Shown here piece by piece: positions 53,469 to 64,000 of a stretch of DNA of 64,000 nt (within the stretch, counting starts at the first letter, position 1; every line of letters begins with the position of its first letter). This DNA is from Lucinisca nassula (taxonomy: Eukaryota; Mollusca; Bivalvia; Lucinida; Lucinidae), in assembly GCA_963580285.1 (NCBI GenBank), contig OY757010.1, positions 150,725,596 to 150,789,595 of the forward strand. Reading direction: 5' to 3'. The translations under genes and the position numbers were made by a program. The notes below the pieces were generated by a model. That model was not told the origin of the DNA. It saw only the letters and a list, made by a program, of their open reading frames with translations, and searched no databases.

Positions 53469-53820
53469 GTGGGTTTATAAGGTTTTGATACCGTAAAACC
53501 TAAAGCGATCTTCATACCGGTTTTTAAGTAAAACAGCATACTGAAGATATTTCCTTCGAATAGAAGGAAGGTACAACAAAAGCCCACAAAACATCCCTGT
53601 CTACTTAAAGTCCAAGGATGTTAAACAAGCAGTTGTTATACAACGAGGTACGAACATTGGTTTAATAATGACCTTCAACAGGTATCTAAAGGATGTCAAT
53701 TGATGGAACAGTGAAAAGCAATTGCATAAGCAATCCCTGAGGATTGGAAAAATAAGAGCATTAAATGTATGTACTGGGAGACCTTTTACCGCCGCCACAC
53801 GGCACAAACAAAACAGTCAG
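53469..53820 (-). other. PLE copy P4 5' UTR / pseudo-LTR part
   Basis: Non-coding stretch upstream of the first ATG. Its outer about 40 bp are homologous to the start of the 383-bp units at 44203 in the opposite orientation. Confidence 0.65.
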
Positions 53821-55150
53821 AATAAACAGATTGCCTTAGGCTGTCCTATGATCATAGCGATCACCATTACCTGTCTATTTATTTCTTTATTTTAGATTAT
53901 AACCAAACAAATAAGAAATAAAGAAAGAAATAAGATGAACGAAAGCATCACGGAAACATGGCTATGTAATTTTGTTCGATCGAACCCCACTATGATAAAG
54001 TAAAACTGGGGTCCACGGGAACAAAGATTATTTTTTTATTTCTGATCAAAAGCATTGATTGTGATACACCAAAGAACTGCCTCGTCGAGTCAGTTATAAT
54101 GCGTACCCACAATCTACGTTTAGCCGTTATAGGAGAGAAAGACAGGAAGAATAGAAAGAATAAAAGTATTTACAGTATTTACACGCTTCTGTGCATTTTG
54201 GTTTTCTATCCATGTCAACAAAATTTTACTTATATTGAAAGAAAATAAAATAAGAACGAATGAATGCCAAAATTAGTAAATAAACGAATGTATGATGTTT
54301 GAATAGAAAGAAAAAATGATAGAAAGAATGAAAGGAAGAAGACTATTCAACAAATGAACGGATAAATTTTGCAAGCACGAGTCTGTAATTTTACCCCCCC
54401 CCCCACCCACACACACACACATGGTTTGTGGGGATAAACATTATTTCTTTGTACTTCTGCTCAAAAGAGATGGTGTACATCTGTTTGAGCAGAATAACCA
54501 AGACGGTCCTAACGAGTACCACAATCTAAATCTATGTTTTGAGCCGTTATACAAATTAACGATAGTTGCAGTTACCGGCTTCTTTACATCAAGGTTGTAA
54601 CGCCCTCGTTAACGGTTTGTTTCTTATTCAAAAGAAATAAAGAATGCTGAAATGAATACATACATTATACGTTAATAGGAAGGAAGAAAGAAAGACTTGG
54701 AAGACAACCGGATATCGAACAAACGCATAAACGCATTCTGGAAACACTCCTATTGAACACTTTTTATAAAGTAAAACTGGGGTTTACGGCGAAACCGGTT
54801 TTGAGCAGCAATACGAAAGCAAGAAAGAAAGAAGAGCACCTCTGCCACTAAGTTCTACGTTCTCGTCAACAAAAATTCCTTTCATTTGAAAGAAAGAAAG
54901 ACAGAAGCTAAAATTAATTAATAAATGTTGGTATAAAGAAAAAAAAAAGAAAAAAAAAAGAAAGAAAGAAAAAGAAAGTATACATGCCTCTTCGCCCCTG
55001 TCTGTACCTCGCCCCTGTCTGTATGGTCAATGTTGTCGTCGACAATATGTCAGTTCATTTGAAAGAAGAAGGCTAAAAGTAATGCTCAATTGTAGAATTT
55101 TTTCCAAAAGGGAATAATAATAACCAAACACTAATTTTCCTTTTACTCTT
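53821..55150. repeat. Spacer rich in GAAA-type simple repeats and two-hairpin MITE pieces
   Basis: Degenerate GAAA/GAAT stretches (53900-53935, 54300-54345, 54670-54700, 54880-54985), a C run plus CA repeat (54393-54420) and two degenerate hairpin copies (54049-54123, 54468-54545). No gene was seen. Confidence 0.7.
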
Positions 55151-56160
55151 TCAAAACTTTCGAGGGTTTTCAATTTTCATCAGGGTTATATGGACACCGT
55201 ACTTTGCATCTTAAATTACTTTATCACATGACGTCGTTGATATGCAGTGTGGATAACGTCATGTAATAAATCTCGTATTTTCACGCGTGTAATAACGCTT
55301 TGGCGGGAGCAAGTAACCTCATGACGACTTCCATGTCAACCATGCACTTTCTGAATAATTGTCAATCCCAATGCCGAAGGCTTGTTACATAACTTTCATA
55401 TGAAATGACCACGAGTGTCAGATACTCTATTTATCATATGACGTCGCATCTGAGAATGTAATAACGCTGTGTAATAAGTACCGCAATCCACTAGTGGGAT
55501 ACATATGCAAATTATTTAGATACGCTTCGTAACGTTACATGCACGGCGCCCGTAACGACGTCGCTTTTACTAATGGGAGAATATGGACATTTCTGTAAAC
55601 AAATCTCGAATAATATGCATTTTAAGTGTCATATGATAAATAGAATCTTGTATTCGTGCTCATGTTTTATTTAACTCGTTGTGGAAAATGGATCAAATGA
55701 TCGGCAAAGCCTCGCATTTTCTCCCTTTTCCTCAACTCGTTTTTTAAATTTAACAATACATAAACACTCATGTAAGATCCTCTATTTCCAATATGACGTT
55801 CCAGTATTTGACACTTCATGACATCACGGCGACAAATGGCACAACGTCACAAACAATGGCAATGTCTCTCAAAGACATCGGAGGTAACCACCACATTACG
55901 CTTCCCACTGCTTCCAAAAATACATAAATAGGCCTCCATTTGGTGATAGGCTTTACACAAGTGAAATAATCTTGAATGGGACGTGATACAATAAAACGAG
56001 AAATACACAAATGAATGAATATATGAATGAATGAATGCTATATCACACTCCATAGAAAAGGAATCTATCAAAGGTTATCTCCGATGGTGTACCTCTGATG
56101 TCTCCCGAAACATTGTTAATCCAATTTAGATTTAAAATCGGTGTCATCACGAAAACGCGC
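55151..56160. other. Unassigned region with many GACGTC/ACGTCA words
   Basis: TGACGTCG and related CRE-like words occur repeatedly (about 55228, 55250, 55440, 55555, 55795, 55830). No conserved frame. It is possibly an old DNA transposon, with no ends identified. Confidence 0.4.
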
Positions 56161-56164
56161 CTAT

Positions 56165-56385
56165 ATATTATTACATAGTAAAACTGGGGTTTAATGGGTA
56201 TACATTATGTTTCTTATTTCTGCTTAAAAAAACTATAGATTGTGGTTCCACGCAATCTATATTTTGAACAAAAAAAAAAAAAAAAAAAAAAAAACAGAAA
56301 AAAAATGACACAACTTTTCACCGGCAAAAATGTCGTTTTTCTTTCGAGGGTAAAAGTTGCAATGTATTTGAGTAGGCGTTTTTAC

Positions 56386-56424
<39 letters not shown>

Positions 56425-56430
56425 CTCCAA
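56165..56430. repeat. Two-hairpin MITE fragment, A run and GT microsatellite
   Basis: TAAAACTGGGGTTTAATGGG (56178) and a collapsed long hairpin (56232-56265), then A runs (56270-56305) and TG repeat (56388-56422). Confidence 0.8.
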
Positions 56431-56868
56431 TAATCACAGTTGCTTCACAAATAGTGCCCACCCGCAACCCTTCCACTCCTGCTTACCATCTCCATAGTAG
56501 GAATGATGCACTGCCTATACCCGACGTCAGATATATTGCACTACTACTGGCACATGCCACAGTACGATGTCATTGGCCCAACGGCGACAGCAAACCCAAG
56601 AACCTACCTAACCACAATGCATGTTTATCTACAGACCAACTCAAACAACTCGAACACTTATAGGACCATAAAAAAATTCGGAACAGGAGCAGTTCGGATT
56701 ACCAAGGTTTAGTCAACGAGTCAGGGCATGAGGCATGATTTCAATACTTAAGGTACCCCGAGGATCCTCTATAAATTAAAGAAACGCCAGTTGTGTGTAT
56801 TCATTAGAATCGAGTCTTGTGGAGACTCTAATTGGCACACAAAACTACGATTACAAGTAAAAATCTTC

Positions 56869-57551
56869 CCTGCAAACAAATGACGTCGGATCAACGTTGA
56901 TATTTGGTTGTATTAAGGTCGCGACGGCGGCGACTAAACACAACGTCGATACAACGTTGTAACTGCGATGTCAGTTCGACATAAGAATGTGACGTTGTAT
57001 AGACGTTGTATTTTGTTTGAAATTAGATCCAGACCTACATGATCAAACTGCAACGTCGATACAACGTCAGGTCAACCTCTGAAAGAGATGTATCAAAGCT
57101 GTGTGTTGGGTGAATTTGAGCGATACTAAAGATGCTATGTATCAGTATAAAATTAGATTTACAATTATAGTTGTTATAAGTAAACATGAAAACAAGAAAA
57201 AATTATGCACATCACTTTGCATTCAAAACATGTCGTTATTATTATTTTCTCTTATAATAATGGTTGGGTAGAAATTGGATCTTGGTTGGATTAATGCTGG
57301 ATTAAAGATGTGTACATGTTTGATTTTGAGTGCATTGACGTTGGAATTTGGTTGCACACTGACGTTGGATAGACATCGTAATCTGACGTTGTAGGCCTAC
57401 TGACATCAGAAACGGACGTCTATACGACGTCTGATTCTGACATCTTATAGACGTCGGGTTCTGCCGTCCAATCAATTGGCAAACTCAACCGACATACAAC
57501 GTCTATCCAACGTCAGTACAACGTCAATTCAACGTAAAATGTTTGCTGGGT
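56869..57551. mobile_element. MITE with 11-bp-phased ACGTTG termini
   Basis: The left end CCTGCAAACAAATGACGTCG and the right end (read inward) CCCAGCAAACATTTTACGTT are inverted. Read inward, the right end gives ACGTTGAATTG, ACGTTGTACTG, ACGTTGGATAG, ACGTTGTATGT, four units of exactly 11 bp. The left half contains CAACGTCGATACAACGTTGT and TGACGTTGTATAGACGTTGT. It is non-coding. Confidence 0.8.
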
Positions 57552-57639
57552 TCACACACAAAGGTGTTATCTCATACATATTCTGCCACGGCAAGATGCA
57601 GGATTACTTTTACCTAAGGATCTGTCAAGTAAAGCAATC

Positions 57640-57715
57640 GCCCCCGCCAATCAGGGCTTGAAGAAATAAATGGGCTACATGATGCTTCCACCCAGAGCTG
57701 GATGCGACCGCACAC
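57640..57715 (-). repeat. Repeat R1 terminal fragment
   Basis: CGCCCCCGCCAATCAGGGCT and GATGCTTCCACCCAGAGCTG are the inverse of the R1 3' end. Confidence 0.65.
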
Positions 57716-58589
57716 ATATACGTCTTTGGTCATGAAAATATATATTATAAATAGAGATTAATACATCTTTAGTTTTAAATACGGGAAATAATTTCCCGGG
57801 AGACTTGCAAATCAAGTAAACAAACAAGTGCGAATGCACGAGTTTGTTTATAAGATTTGCAAGTTTGTATTAATGTTTATATTACATTTATTAAATCGGC
57901 CGCTTTTGGCCTTGCTAACGTCTAAAACTGACGCAATTAGTGCTGTGACGTGACGTAATTTGTCCCGATTTTGGCGCGTCATTAGTGCATGATGACGTTC
58001 GAAAGGAAATATAGGCCTATCCCCGCCTGAAAGGAATATTTTCCCTGCAGGAAAATAACATTTTTATTTCCCCCAAAAATTACTTAAAATAGCAGCAAAA
58101 ATGTAATATAAATTAATAATGACCTTTTTTCTATATATATTTTTTATATAAAAAGCCTGTTTATTCAGAGAAAAATCTTTAGATTAGAAAGCTTTAAGCC
58201 ACGCCCAGTGGCCAAGCGCTGTCTTTATTCGAACAAAAATCCTCGCCAATTAGAACGCTTCATACCCAAAGCAAATGTGTCAAGTTACGCCCCGCTGGCA
58301 CTGCAGTTTAAGTGAATGTGAATTACCTGTCCCTCTCAATTTAACATTTTATTTATGATTTTTGACAGCGTCCAACACAGCATATAACCCGAGCACAGGC
58401 ACAAAAGAGAAATCCTGAGCCCAAAATTACTCACTCGGGTGTGTTTGGACCGGTGACGGACGTGCCGAAGCGTTACGCTGTGGTTGCGGCTCATGGGCTT
58501 TGCACTTAGGAGCGTTTCGCCAAGGTGTCATGCCGTCGCGGGACAAGCCGACTGCATTACGAAATCATGCCTGCAAATGTAAATTTTAA

Positions 58590-58708
58590 CGCAAAAATAA
58601 ATAAATAAATAAATAAAATACAAAACAAAACAAAAAAAAAAAAAAAAACAAAAAAAAAAAAAAAAAAAAAACGAAACAAAAAAAAAAAAAAAAAAAAAAA
58701 AAAAAACG
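58590..58708. repeat. AAAT and poly-A low-complexity tract
   Basis: AAAT repeats followed by long A runs broken by single C/G. Phe-rich minus-strand frames here are artefacts. Confidence 0.95.
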
Positions 58709-58859
58709 AAACTTCTATGCTGAAAAATTGGGAAAAGTCTCCTATTTCTGCTCTAAAACAGGTTTGTGGGTACACGTTAGGATCGCCTGAGCCAGTTGGT
58801 TCTAACGAGCACCCGTATTCTACTGTAAGAAAAGTAATGTTAACTACTGTTAAACCCGG

Positions 58860-59040
58860 ATTTACTGTATTGTAAAATTGTAATATCGTTATATATTTTG
58901 CTTTCGACATAGATTGTGGGTGCTCGTTAGAATCGCCTCAATGAGGCGGTTCTAACTATTACCCACAATCTATGTTTTTGAACAAAAGGCAGATAATATA
59001 TACCCCCGTAAACCCCCTTTTCCTCTATGTAAAGTGGGGT
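58860..59040. repeat. Two-hairpin MITE, well-preserved copy
   Basis: ACATAGATTGTGGGTGCTCG (58910), then TTAGAATCGCCTCAATGAGG, and the complement TTACCCACAATCTATGTTTT form a stem of about 30 bp. TAAACCCCCTTTTCCTCTAT with AGTGGGGTTTAGAGGG is the second hairpin. Other copies: about 59487-59556, 60050-60127, 60377-60448, 60803-60877, 61738-61800, 62510-62587, 37510-37665, 24835-24893. Confidence 0.85.
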
Positions 59041-59067
59041 TTAGAGGGGTCTTAGTTTCACGGACTT

Positions 59068-59330
59068 GTTATTGTGATGTGCATAATGCTTCCACGCAGA
59101 GCTGAAACCAACCGCGCAGGAATACTGGAAAATCGCTTAAAGGTTCTAAAACTGCCCAGGAATCGTGGTGCGACTTGGACCGTCCATGCATATCAACCAT
59201 ATTGGTTTAGTTGGATGGCAGGGTTTGGAATACTATTTAACCCCAATACCGAGGAAAGTCCCACTAAAAGGAAGCCTCGCCTCTAAAATGACCTCTAAAG
59301 TGTTGACGGGGACGTCAAACCGCGAATCAA
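59068..59330 (-). repeat. Dispersed short repeat R1, copy 5
   Basis: Inverse of R1: ATGCTTCCACGCAGAGCTGA at the left and GTGTTGACGGGGACGTCAAA at the right. Confidence 0.7.
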
Positions 59331-59598
59331 ACAAACAAAACCTGGGCCTCGGTGTTCAGTCCAATAAAACAATGTAGCGCATCACAAACTCAGGCCTGTT
59401 CAAATTCCTTTATATTGAGGATACTGCAACAAAAACAAAGAAAGGAAAAAAACCTATAAAAAATACGGCGTTTTGCATCTGATCTAGACATAGATTCTGG
59501 GTACTTGTTAGAACCGACTCGTCGCGGAGGTTCTAACGAATACCCAAAATCTATGTTTTGATAAGAAATAAGAAAAATAATGTATACCTATGTAAAGC

Positions 59599-59860
59599 AG
59601 AAGTAAAACAAAGATCAGGAATCGATACAATTAACTTACGCCACATCAAAGACACCAAAGGGAAAGAAACACAAACATGAAGCGACCAGACCAACATGGA
59701 AACCTAAACAAAGGATGGCCATAAGGACAGTTACTTTCCCATAAAATGGCCAAATGGCCATCCAAAATAAAAAGACACAAGTGATACACACAGTGAGTAG
59801 TAACAAACAACAACATAAATAAACCGCCACAGAAGAACCACCTTGGAGCGGTCAGTGTAA
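59599..59860 (-). mobile_element. PLE 3' UTR fragment
   Basis: AGCAGAAGTAAAACAAAGAT, GACACCAAAGGGAAAGAAAC and GAACCACCTTGGAGCGGTCA match the PLE 3' module. It lies in the loop of the inverted duplication, directly beside a two-hairpin MITE copy. Confidence 0.8.
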
Positions 59861-60289
59861 AACTAAGTTTTACAGAATTAAAGAGTTTTTTTTTTTTTTT
59901 TTTTTTGCATGGATGGGGTTGCAAAATTATAAAGGTGTGTTACCGTGATAAAAACACACCCTATCGAATTCCGCTCCCATTGAGTCCCCTTTTTATACAC
60001 TAAATTCGAGTTTTACAGTAGTTAACATTACTTTTCTTAGATTTTTTCTAAAATGTAGAATATGGGTGTTCGTTATAGAACCAACTGGCTGAGGCGACCC
60101 TAACGTGTACCCACATTCTATATTTTAGAGCAGAAATAGGAGACCTTTCCCAATTTTTCAGCATACAAGTTTCGCTTTTTCTTTTTTGTTTTGTATTTTA
60201 TTTTTATTTTATTATTATTATTTTATTTATTTATTTTGCGTTTATATAGGCATGATTTCGTAATGCAGTCGCCATCACGTGAAAAAGTC

Positions 60290-60900
60290 CGTGAAATGAC
60301 CCTCAAAACCCCACTTCATATGAAAAAACTGGGGTTTCCGGGGGTACACATTATTTTTCTTATTTCTGCGTCAAGACATAGGTTGCCGGTACTCGTTAGA
60401 ACCGCCTCAATGAGGCGGTTCTAATGAGCATCAACAACCTATGTTTTGAGCATGTTTAAGAAAATACGTCACGGATTTTCATCAGACAAGTAGCCATTTT
60501 GGAGATATGAAAAATGTACTTATGTCGCACGGATAAGTTATCATAATGGCGCTTGTCTCGCGACGGCATGACACCTTGGCGAAACGCTCCTTAGTGCAAA
60601 GCCCATGTGCCGCCAAAACAGCGTCACGCCTCCGCACATCCGTCACTGGTCCAAACACGCCCGAGGAAGTAATTTTGGCCTCAGGATTTCTCTTTTACAT
60701 CACGAAAACACGCCTATATAATGTTTACCCCTTTGAATCCCACTTTTATATAGTAAAACTTGGGTTTACAGGGGTATACCTTGTTTGTCTTATTTCTGCT
60801 CTACAATATAGGTTATGGGTACTCGTTAGAACCGCCTCGATGAGGCGGTTCTAACGAATACTCACAAGCTATATTTTGAACAGAAATGATATAAATATCA
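60290..60900. repeat. Two further two-hairpin MITE copies
   Basis: 60300-60450 (ACTGGGGTTTCCGGGGG; CATAGGTTGCCGGTACTCG with AACAACCTATG) and 60728-60880 (AACTTGGGTTTACAGGGG; ATATAGGTTATGGGTACTCG with CTCACAAGCTATATT). The arms keep pairing despite sequence changes. Confidence 0.8.
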
Positions 60901-61319
60901 CGATTTTCATCTTAAAATATTCATTTTATCGGTGGTAAAGTTTATAATACATTTGTATAGGCGTGTTTTCGTAACGATGCCTATGCTCTGGTTATAGGAA
61001 ATGCTGCTGCTGCTGCTGAGTGGGCGAGGGACATATCAGACGCTATCAAAAATTATTAATAAAATATTAAATTGAGAGGGACGGGTAATTCACATTCACT
61101 TAAACTGCTAGTCTATTGGCCCCTGCAGTGCCAGCGGGCGTGACTTGACACATTTGCTTTGGGTATGAAGCGTTCTGATTGGCGAGGATTTTTGTTCGAA
61201 TAAACACAGTGCTTGACAACTGGGCGTGACTTAAAGCTTTCTAAAGGTTTTTGTCTGATTATATAAAAAGATAATATAGAAAGAAGGGCATTATTCATTT
61301 ATATTTTAAACGTGCGTCT

Positions 61320-61374
61320 TTATAAATAAATAAACAAGCAAACAAACCAAAAAACATACAAACATACAAACAAA

Positions 61375-61425
<51 letters not shown>

Positions 61426-61462
61426 GTAAATAAATAAATAAATAAAACGATAATAATGAATT

Positions 61463-61519
<57 letters not shown>

Positions 61520-61520
61520 A
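61320..61520. repeat. AAAT and ACT microsatellites
   Basis: AAAT repeat about 61373-61446 and ACT repeat 61464-61517. Confidence 0.97.
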
Positions 61521-61639
61521 TAATATATCTTTTCTTGACTATAGACGTATCTTAGTTTTATGTCTTAGCTCTTGACCTTACTGTTCAAGTGACAATGCGT
61601 ATTTAAATATTTAACAACCTAGAAAAGTCAGACACATCA

Positions 61640-62034
61640 TGAAAACAGGCCAAAATAATTTTGACCCTCTTTAAGTCAACTTTTATATAGTTAAACTGGG
61701 GTGTTCAGGGGTAAACATTATTCTTCTTATTTCTGCTTAAAAATAAATTGTGGGTTCTCAATAGAACCGCCTGTCGAGATCCAGCAAACTAATTTTTGAG
61801 CAGAAATAAGAAAACTATCAGAATTTTTATCCGAGAAAAAAATTTTGGTGGTAACTTTTTTCAATACATTTGTATAGGCGTGTTTTCTACATGGAATTCA
61901 ACTAGCAGTCCTGTTTAGTGTTTACCTCACATTATGAAGAGAAAAGTGGGGTTTACAATGTGTTCTTTATTATCCAAAATATCAAAATTGTACAAGGTTG
62001 CTCTTACGGGCACCTACAAACTACGGAATTAAAA

Positions 62035-62069
<35 letters not shown>

Positions 62070-62100
62070 GTAATAAACGGCAAAATTCAAATATTAATTC
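61640..62100. repeat. Two-hairpin MITE copy and AAT microsatellite
   Basis: AACTGGGGTGTTCAGGGG (61693), a degenerate long hairpin (61738-61800), a partial repeat (61930-62010), and AAT repeats at 62034-62075. Confidence 0.7.
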
Positions 62101-62139
62101 AAGAGACTTCTGAATTCACAACAGCAATTTCAGTTTTGA

Positions 62140-62430
62140 TTGTTTGAGATGAGGTTTTACGTCCCCGTCAACACTATTAAGGTCATTTTGGAGACCTTGC
62201 TTCCGATTTTGTGTGACTTTTACCCGACATTCAGATGAAATGACTTCTCAAGCCCTACCGCCCATAGTAACCGCTTGGGTTTAAGGAGCGGTCCGACTCG
62301 CATCACTTTTCCTGGGCAGGCTTAGACCTAAGCTGTTTACCAGTACTCAAGTTGGGTCGGTTTCAGCTCTGTGCGGAAGCACTGTGCAGCCCAATCTATT
62401 TCTCCAGGCCCCGATGGGCGGGGGTGCAAA
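62140..62430 (+). repeat. Dispersed short repeat R1, copy 6
   Basis: ACGTCCCCGTCAACACTATT, GACTTTTACCCGACATTCAG, TTTTCCTGGGCAGGCTTAGA and GCCCCGATGGGCGGGGGTG. Confidence 0.8.
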
Positions 62431-62589
62431 AGCAATATCAGGAAAAGTTTTTGAAGCCGGGGCGTGAAGTCAGTTTTTGTTCGATAAATATTTTTTTTTC
62501 ATATTTCTTCTCCAAACAAAGATTGCGGGAACACGTTACAACCGCCTCGATGAGGCCGCTTTAACGAGTACCCACTATTAATGTTTTTC

Positions 62590-63062
62590 AGCAGATGTTA
62601 CATGGACATTCACAGCAAAAGTCTTATGTGCTTAGTAATGTTGGGTTGACTAAGAGCAACCTAAATGGGTTGACTGGCAACAATCTAACTAACCCATAAC
62701 ATGCGTCAAAAACTACATGTAACAAGTTTGTGTTAACTGGCAATGTTGCAATTGGGCGTTTCAGGCCTGTGTGAGTCTGGTGTGTAATTTTTCAAAACGA
62801 AGCATCTATTCAATTGAAATAAATTTAAAACATCACAAGCAGCAGCAACAATAACAACCGCAAAAAATAACAAAAAAAAAAAAAAAAACACACAAACAAA
62901 CAATAATGATAATTAGGAAAAAGTTCTAGATGTTTGTGACCCGACCATCATCTTCTGCAAAGACTATTCTGGAAATGTCTTGCCCTATGATGGAAATGTC
63001 ACTTCGGGCAACTAAGTGAGAATTCCTGCATTGCACTTGACATTTCCGGAATTGTACCGGTT
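62590..63062. other. Spacer, no gene seen
   Basis: AT-rich, with an A run near 62872-62890 and small inverted words around GGGTTGACT. Nothing assignable. Confidence 0.5.
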
Positions 63063-63063
63063 C

Positions 63064-63896
63064 CTACTGGGCACAAAAAAAAAAAAAAAAAAAAAAAACA
63101 TAAAAATTTATTTGTGCTGTACATTGGTGGTTCCCTCCGCTTGTGGTCTCTTCCGCGGGCTGAGTTTTTTTCCCTGCAGTTTCCTTTGGTTTCGGCTTTT
63201 TATATTCACATACTGATGACTGGACAAATTTGGATTTACTGCTATTTTCATTTGCAGGTTTAAGAGTGGAAGACAACAACTTTTGGTAGATAACTTCCTT
63301 CTGTTTGAAGGATTTATCATGCCAAACAGTGGAATCCACAACAAAGGAGGTGAAAGGCCCAAACAGCCTAATATCGCCCTCACTATAAATTGCACGACGC
63401 AAATTCAGCAGTTGCATGTTGGAAACACGTTCAAGCTTTGAAAGAATTTCTGGCAGTTTATACTGCTTCCAATCAGCGACCTGCTTTATTCGGTGGTTCA
63501 TAGATTCTGAATTATTGTTTGTCCACAGTTTAGAGATATAACCATTTTTCAGTGGGTCATGACGTAATTTTTAATTTTACCCTCCAGAAATCTTTCCCAG
63601 TAACTTGCAAATTTTGGGTATTTCTCAAAATAGGGCTGCAAATCATTACAGTGCTTTGAATACTGAAGATCACCATCGCTGAAGACAATACCGCCCTCAC
63701 CGAAAATGATATCAAACATTCTTTCTCTGTCCTTAAGGTCAGAACCATGCTTTTCTAGGTATTGTCGAATATTATCTTTACCCCGTATTGGGGGTAAAAA
63801 TTTCAGACTCGTGCTTGCAAAATTTGTTCCTTCATTTGTTGAATAATCTTTTCTTTCTTTCATTTTTTCTATCATTTTTTTTTTCCTTCTATTCAA
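63064..63896 (-). pseudogene. MULE-like transposase C-terminal fragment
   Basis: Minus-strand frame 63896-63549 (RKKKMIEKMKERKD, GEGGIVFSDGDLQYSKH, YFEKYPKFASYWERFL) continues after a 1-base shift near 63552 into KNGYISKLWTNNNSESMN and HRIKQVADWKQYKLPEIL (63501-63064). W-T-N-N-N-[SA]-E-S-x-N-H preceded by an aromatic-rich Y-x-x-Y-W-E-R-F helix is familiar from Mutator-like transposases after their DDE domain. The DDE residues are not in the window or not recognisable. It ends in KPKPKETAGKKTQ and a poly-A-like region. Assignment is moderate. Confidence 0.5.
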
Positions 63897-64000
63897 ACCT
63901 CATATTCACCATATTTGCATTATTTGCTGGCTCCCAGCTTGCACATTGTCAATATTGAAAAAACATGTAACCAGACCCCCCTGACCTTTTAAGTATGGTT

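Larger units (their letters stand above)
49297..53820 (-). mobile_element. Naiad-type PLE copy P4, nearly full length
   Basis: Minus-strand order: 5' end with GTGCCGTGTGGCGGC (53815), leader, N-terminal region and GIY-YIG endonuclease (53468-52588), CxC linker, RT, C-terminal extension, stop at about 50242, 3' UTR, and terminus CTTTGTTTTACTTCTACTTT at 49297. The endonuclease lies N-terminal to the RT, the reverse of canonical Penelope/Poseidon. With the CDC linker motif this fits the permuted Naiad clade. Several single-base frame breaks and one TAA (about 50454) are present, and a 346-bp inverted piece lies in the UTR. Confidence 0.88.
58130..61290. repeat. Large inverted duplication with insertions
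   Basis: 58195-58375 (CGAACAAAAATCCTCGCCAA, AACGCTTCATACCCAAAGC, GTGAATGTGAATTACC) is inverted at 61050-61235. 58380-58600 (TGGACCGGTGACGGACG, GCCAAGGTGTCATGCCGTCG) is inverted at 60240-60690. 58735-58860 (TTCTGCTCTAAAACAGG, AGTAATGTTAACTACTG) is inverted at 60005-60175. Arm order is scrambled by inserted two-hairpin MITEs, an R1 copy and a PLE fragment in the loop. Confidence 0.8.

Noticed and set aside
55151..56160. CRE-like TGACGTCG words as a regulatory region
   Set aside because: Without a gene nearby and with similar words in the MITE at 56869, they are more likely transposon-derived.
58557..58910. Phe-rich membrane-like protein on the minus strand
   Set aside because: Translation of a long A tract.

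Overview
This window is invertebrate-animal DNA, most probably from a bivalve mollusc and likely a venerid-type clam. Several signs point that way: low GC, microsatellites, tRNA-derived SINEs, CR1/Jockey-like LINEs (one with a virus-like 2A peptide), arrays resembling the Pearl/HINE elements of bivalves, and Penelope-like elements (PLEs) with the permuted Naiad layout. I found no convincing host protein-coding gene. Almost everything recognisable is a transposable element or its remains, so the window is best read as a stratigraphy of nested insertions.

Layout. 1-2165: remnants of two LINEs, the first with 2A plus endonuclease but its RT core deleted. 2745-16466: a 13.7-kb block of tandem-repeat-bearing elements nested four deep. 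They share one design: a head beginning AACAAGA or similar, a subterminal inverted repeat, a core array, a short ACGG/ACGC-type microsatellite, and a 3' hairpin ending TAAAA. 16467-19310: spacer, a 17.4-18.5-kb array and a SINE. 19600-23196: a broken hAT-type transposase gene interrupted by a LINE 3' end, a roughly 111-bp miniature hairpin element and a 1.57-kb DNA transposon. 23270-25480: MITEs and a composite short repeat. 25479-34960: one LINE copy cut by three DNA transposons. Their target-site duplications (8, 9 and 8 bp) can be read directly, and the LINE frame is restored at each junction. 35340-38500: another element of the same TIR style, with an 8-bp TSD and a 1.2-kb foldback element inside it, followed by a smaller foldback. 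39589-41318: a 5'-truncated LINE on the minus strand. 41330-45360: short repeats, PLE 3' pieces, a roughly 200-bp tandem array and a 383-bp triplication.

45412-53820 is a cluster of minus-strand Naiad-type PLE copies (tandem, internally deleted, and one with a self-inverted insert). The most complete copy has an N-terminal GIY-YIG endonuclease, a CxC linker, then the reverse transcriptase. Three in-frame TGA codons in its endonuclease part fall where the family has conserved cysteines, and a fourth TGA closes that block. This is the pattern expected of the selenocysteine-containing Naiads reported from clams, and it is the best lead in the window.

53820-64000: microsatellites, many copies of a two-hairpin MITE, an 11-bp-phased ACGTTG element, a large inverted duplication (58.1-61.3 kb), and at the right edge a MULE-like transposase fragment. 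Calls rest on reading the sequence by eye. Family names come from general knowledge and none was checked against a database.
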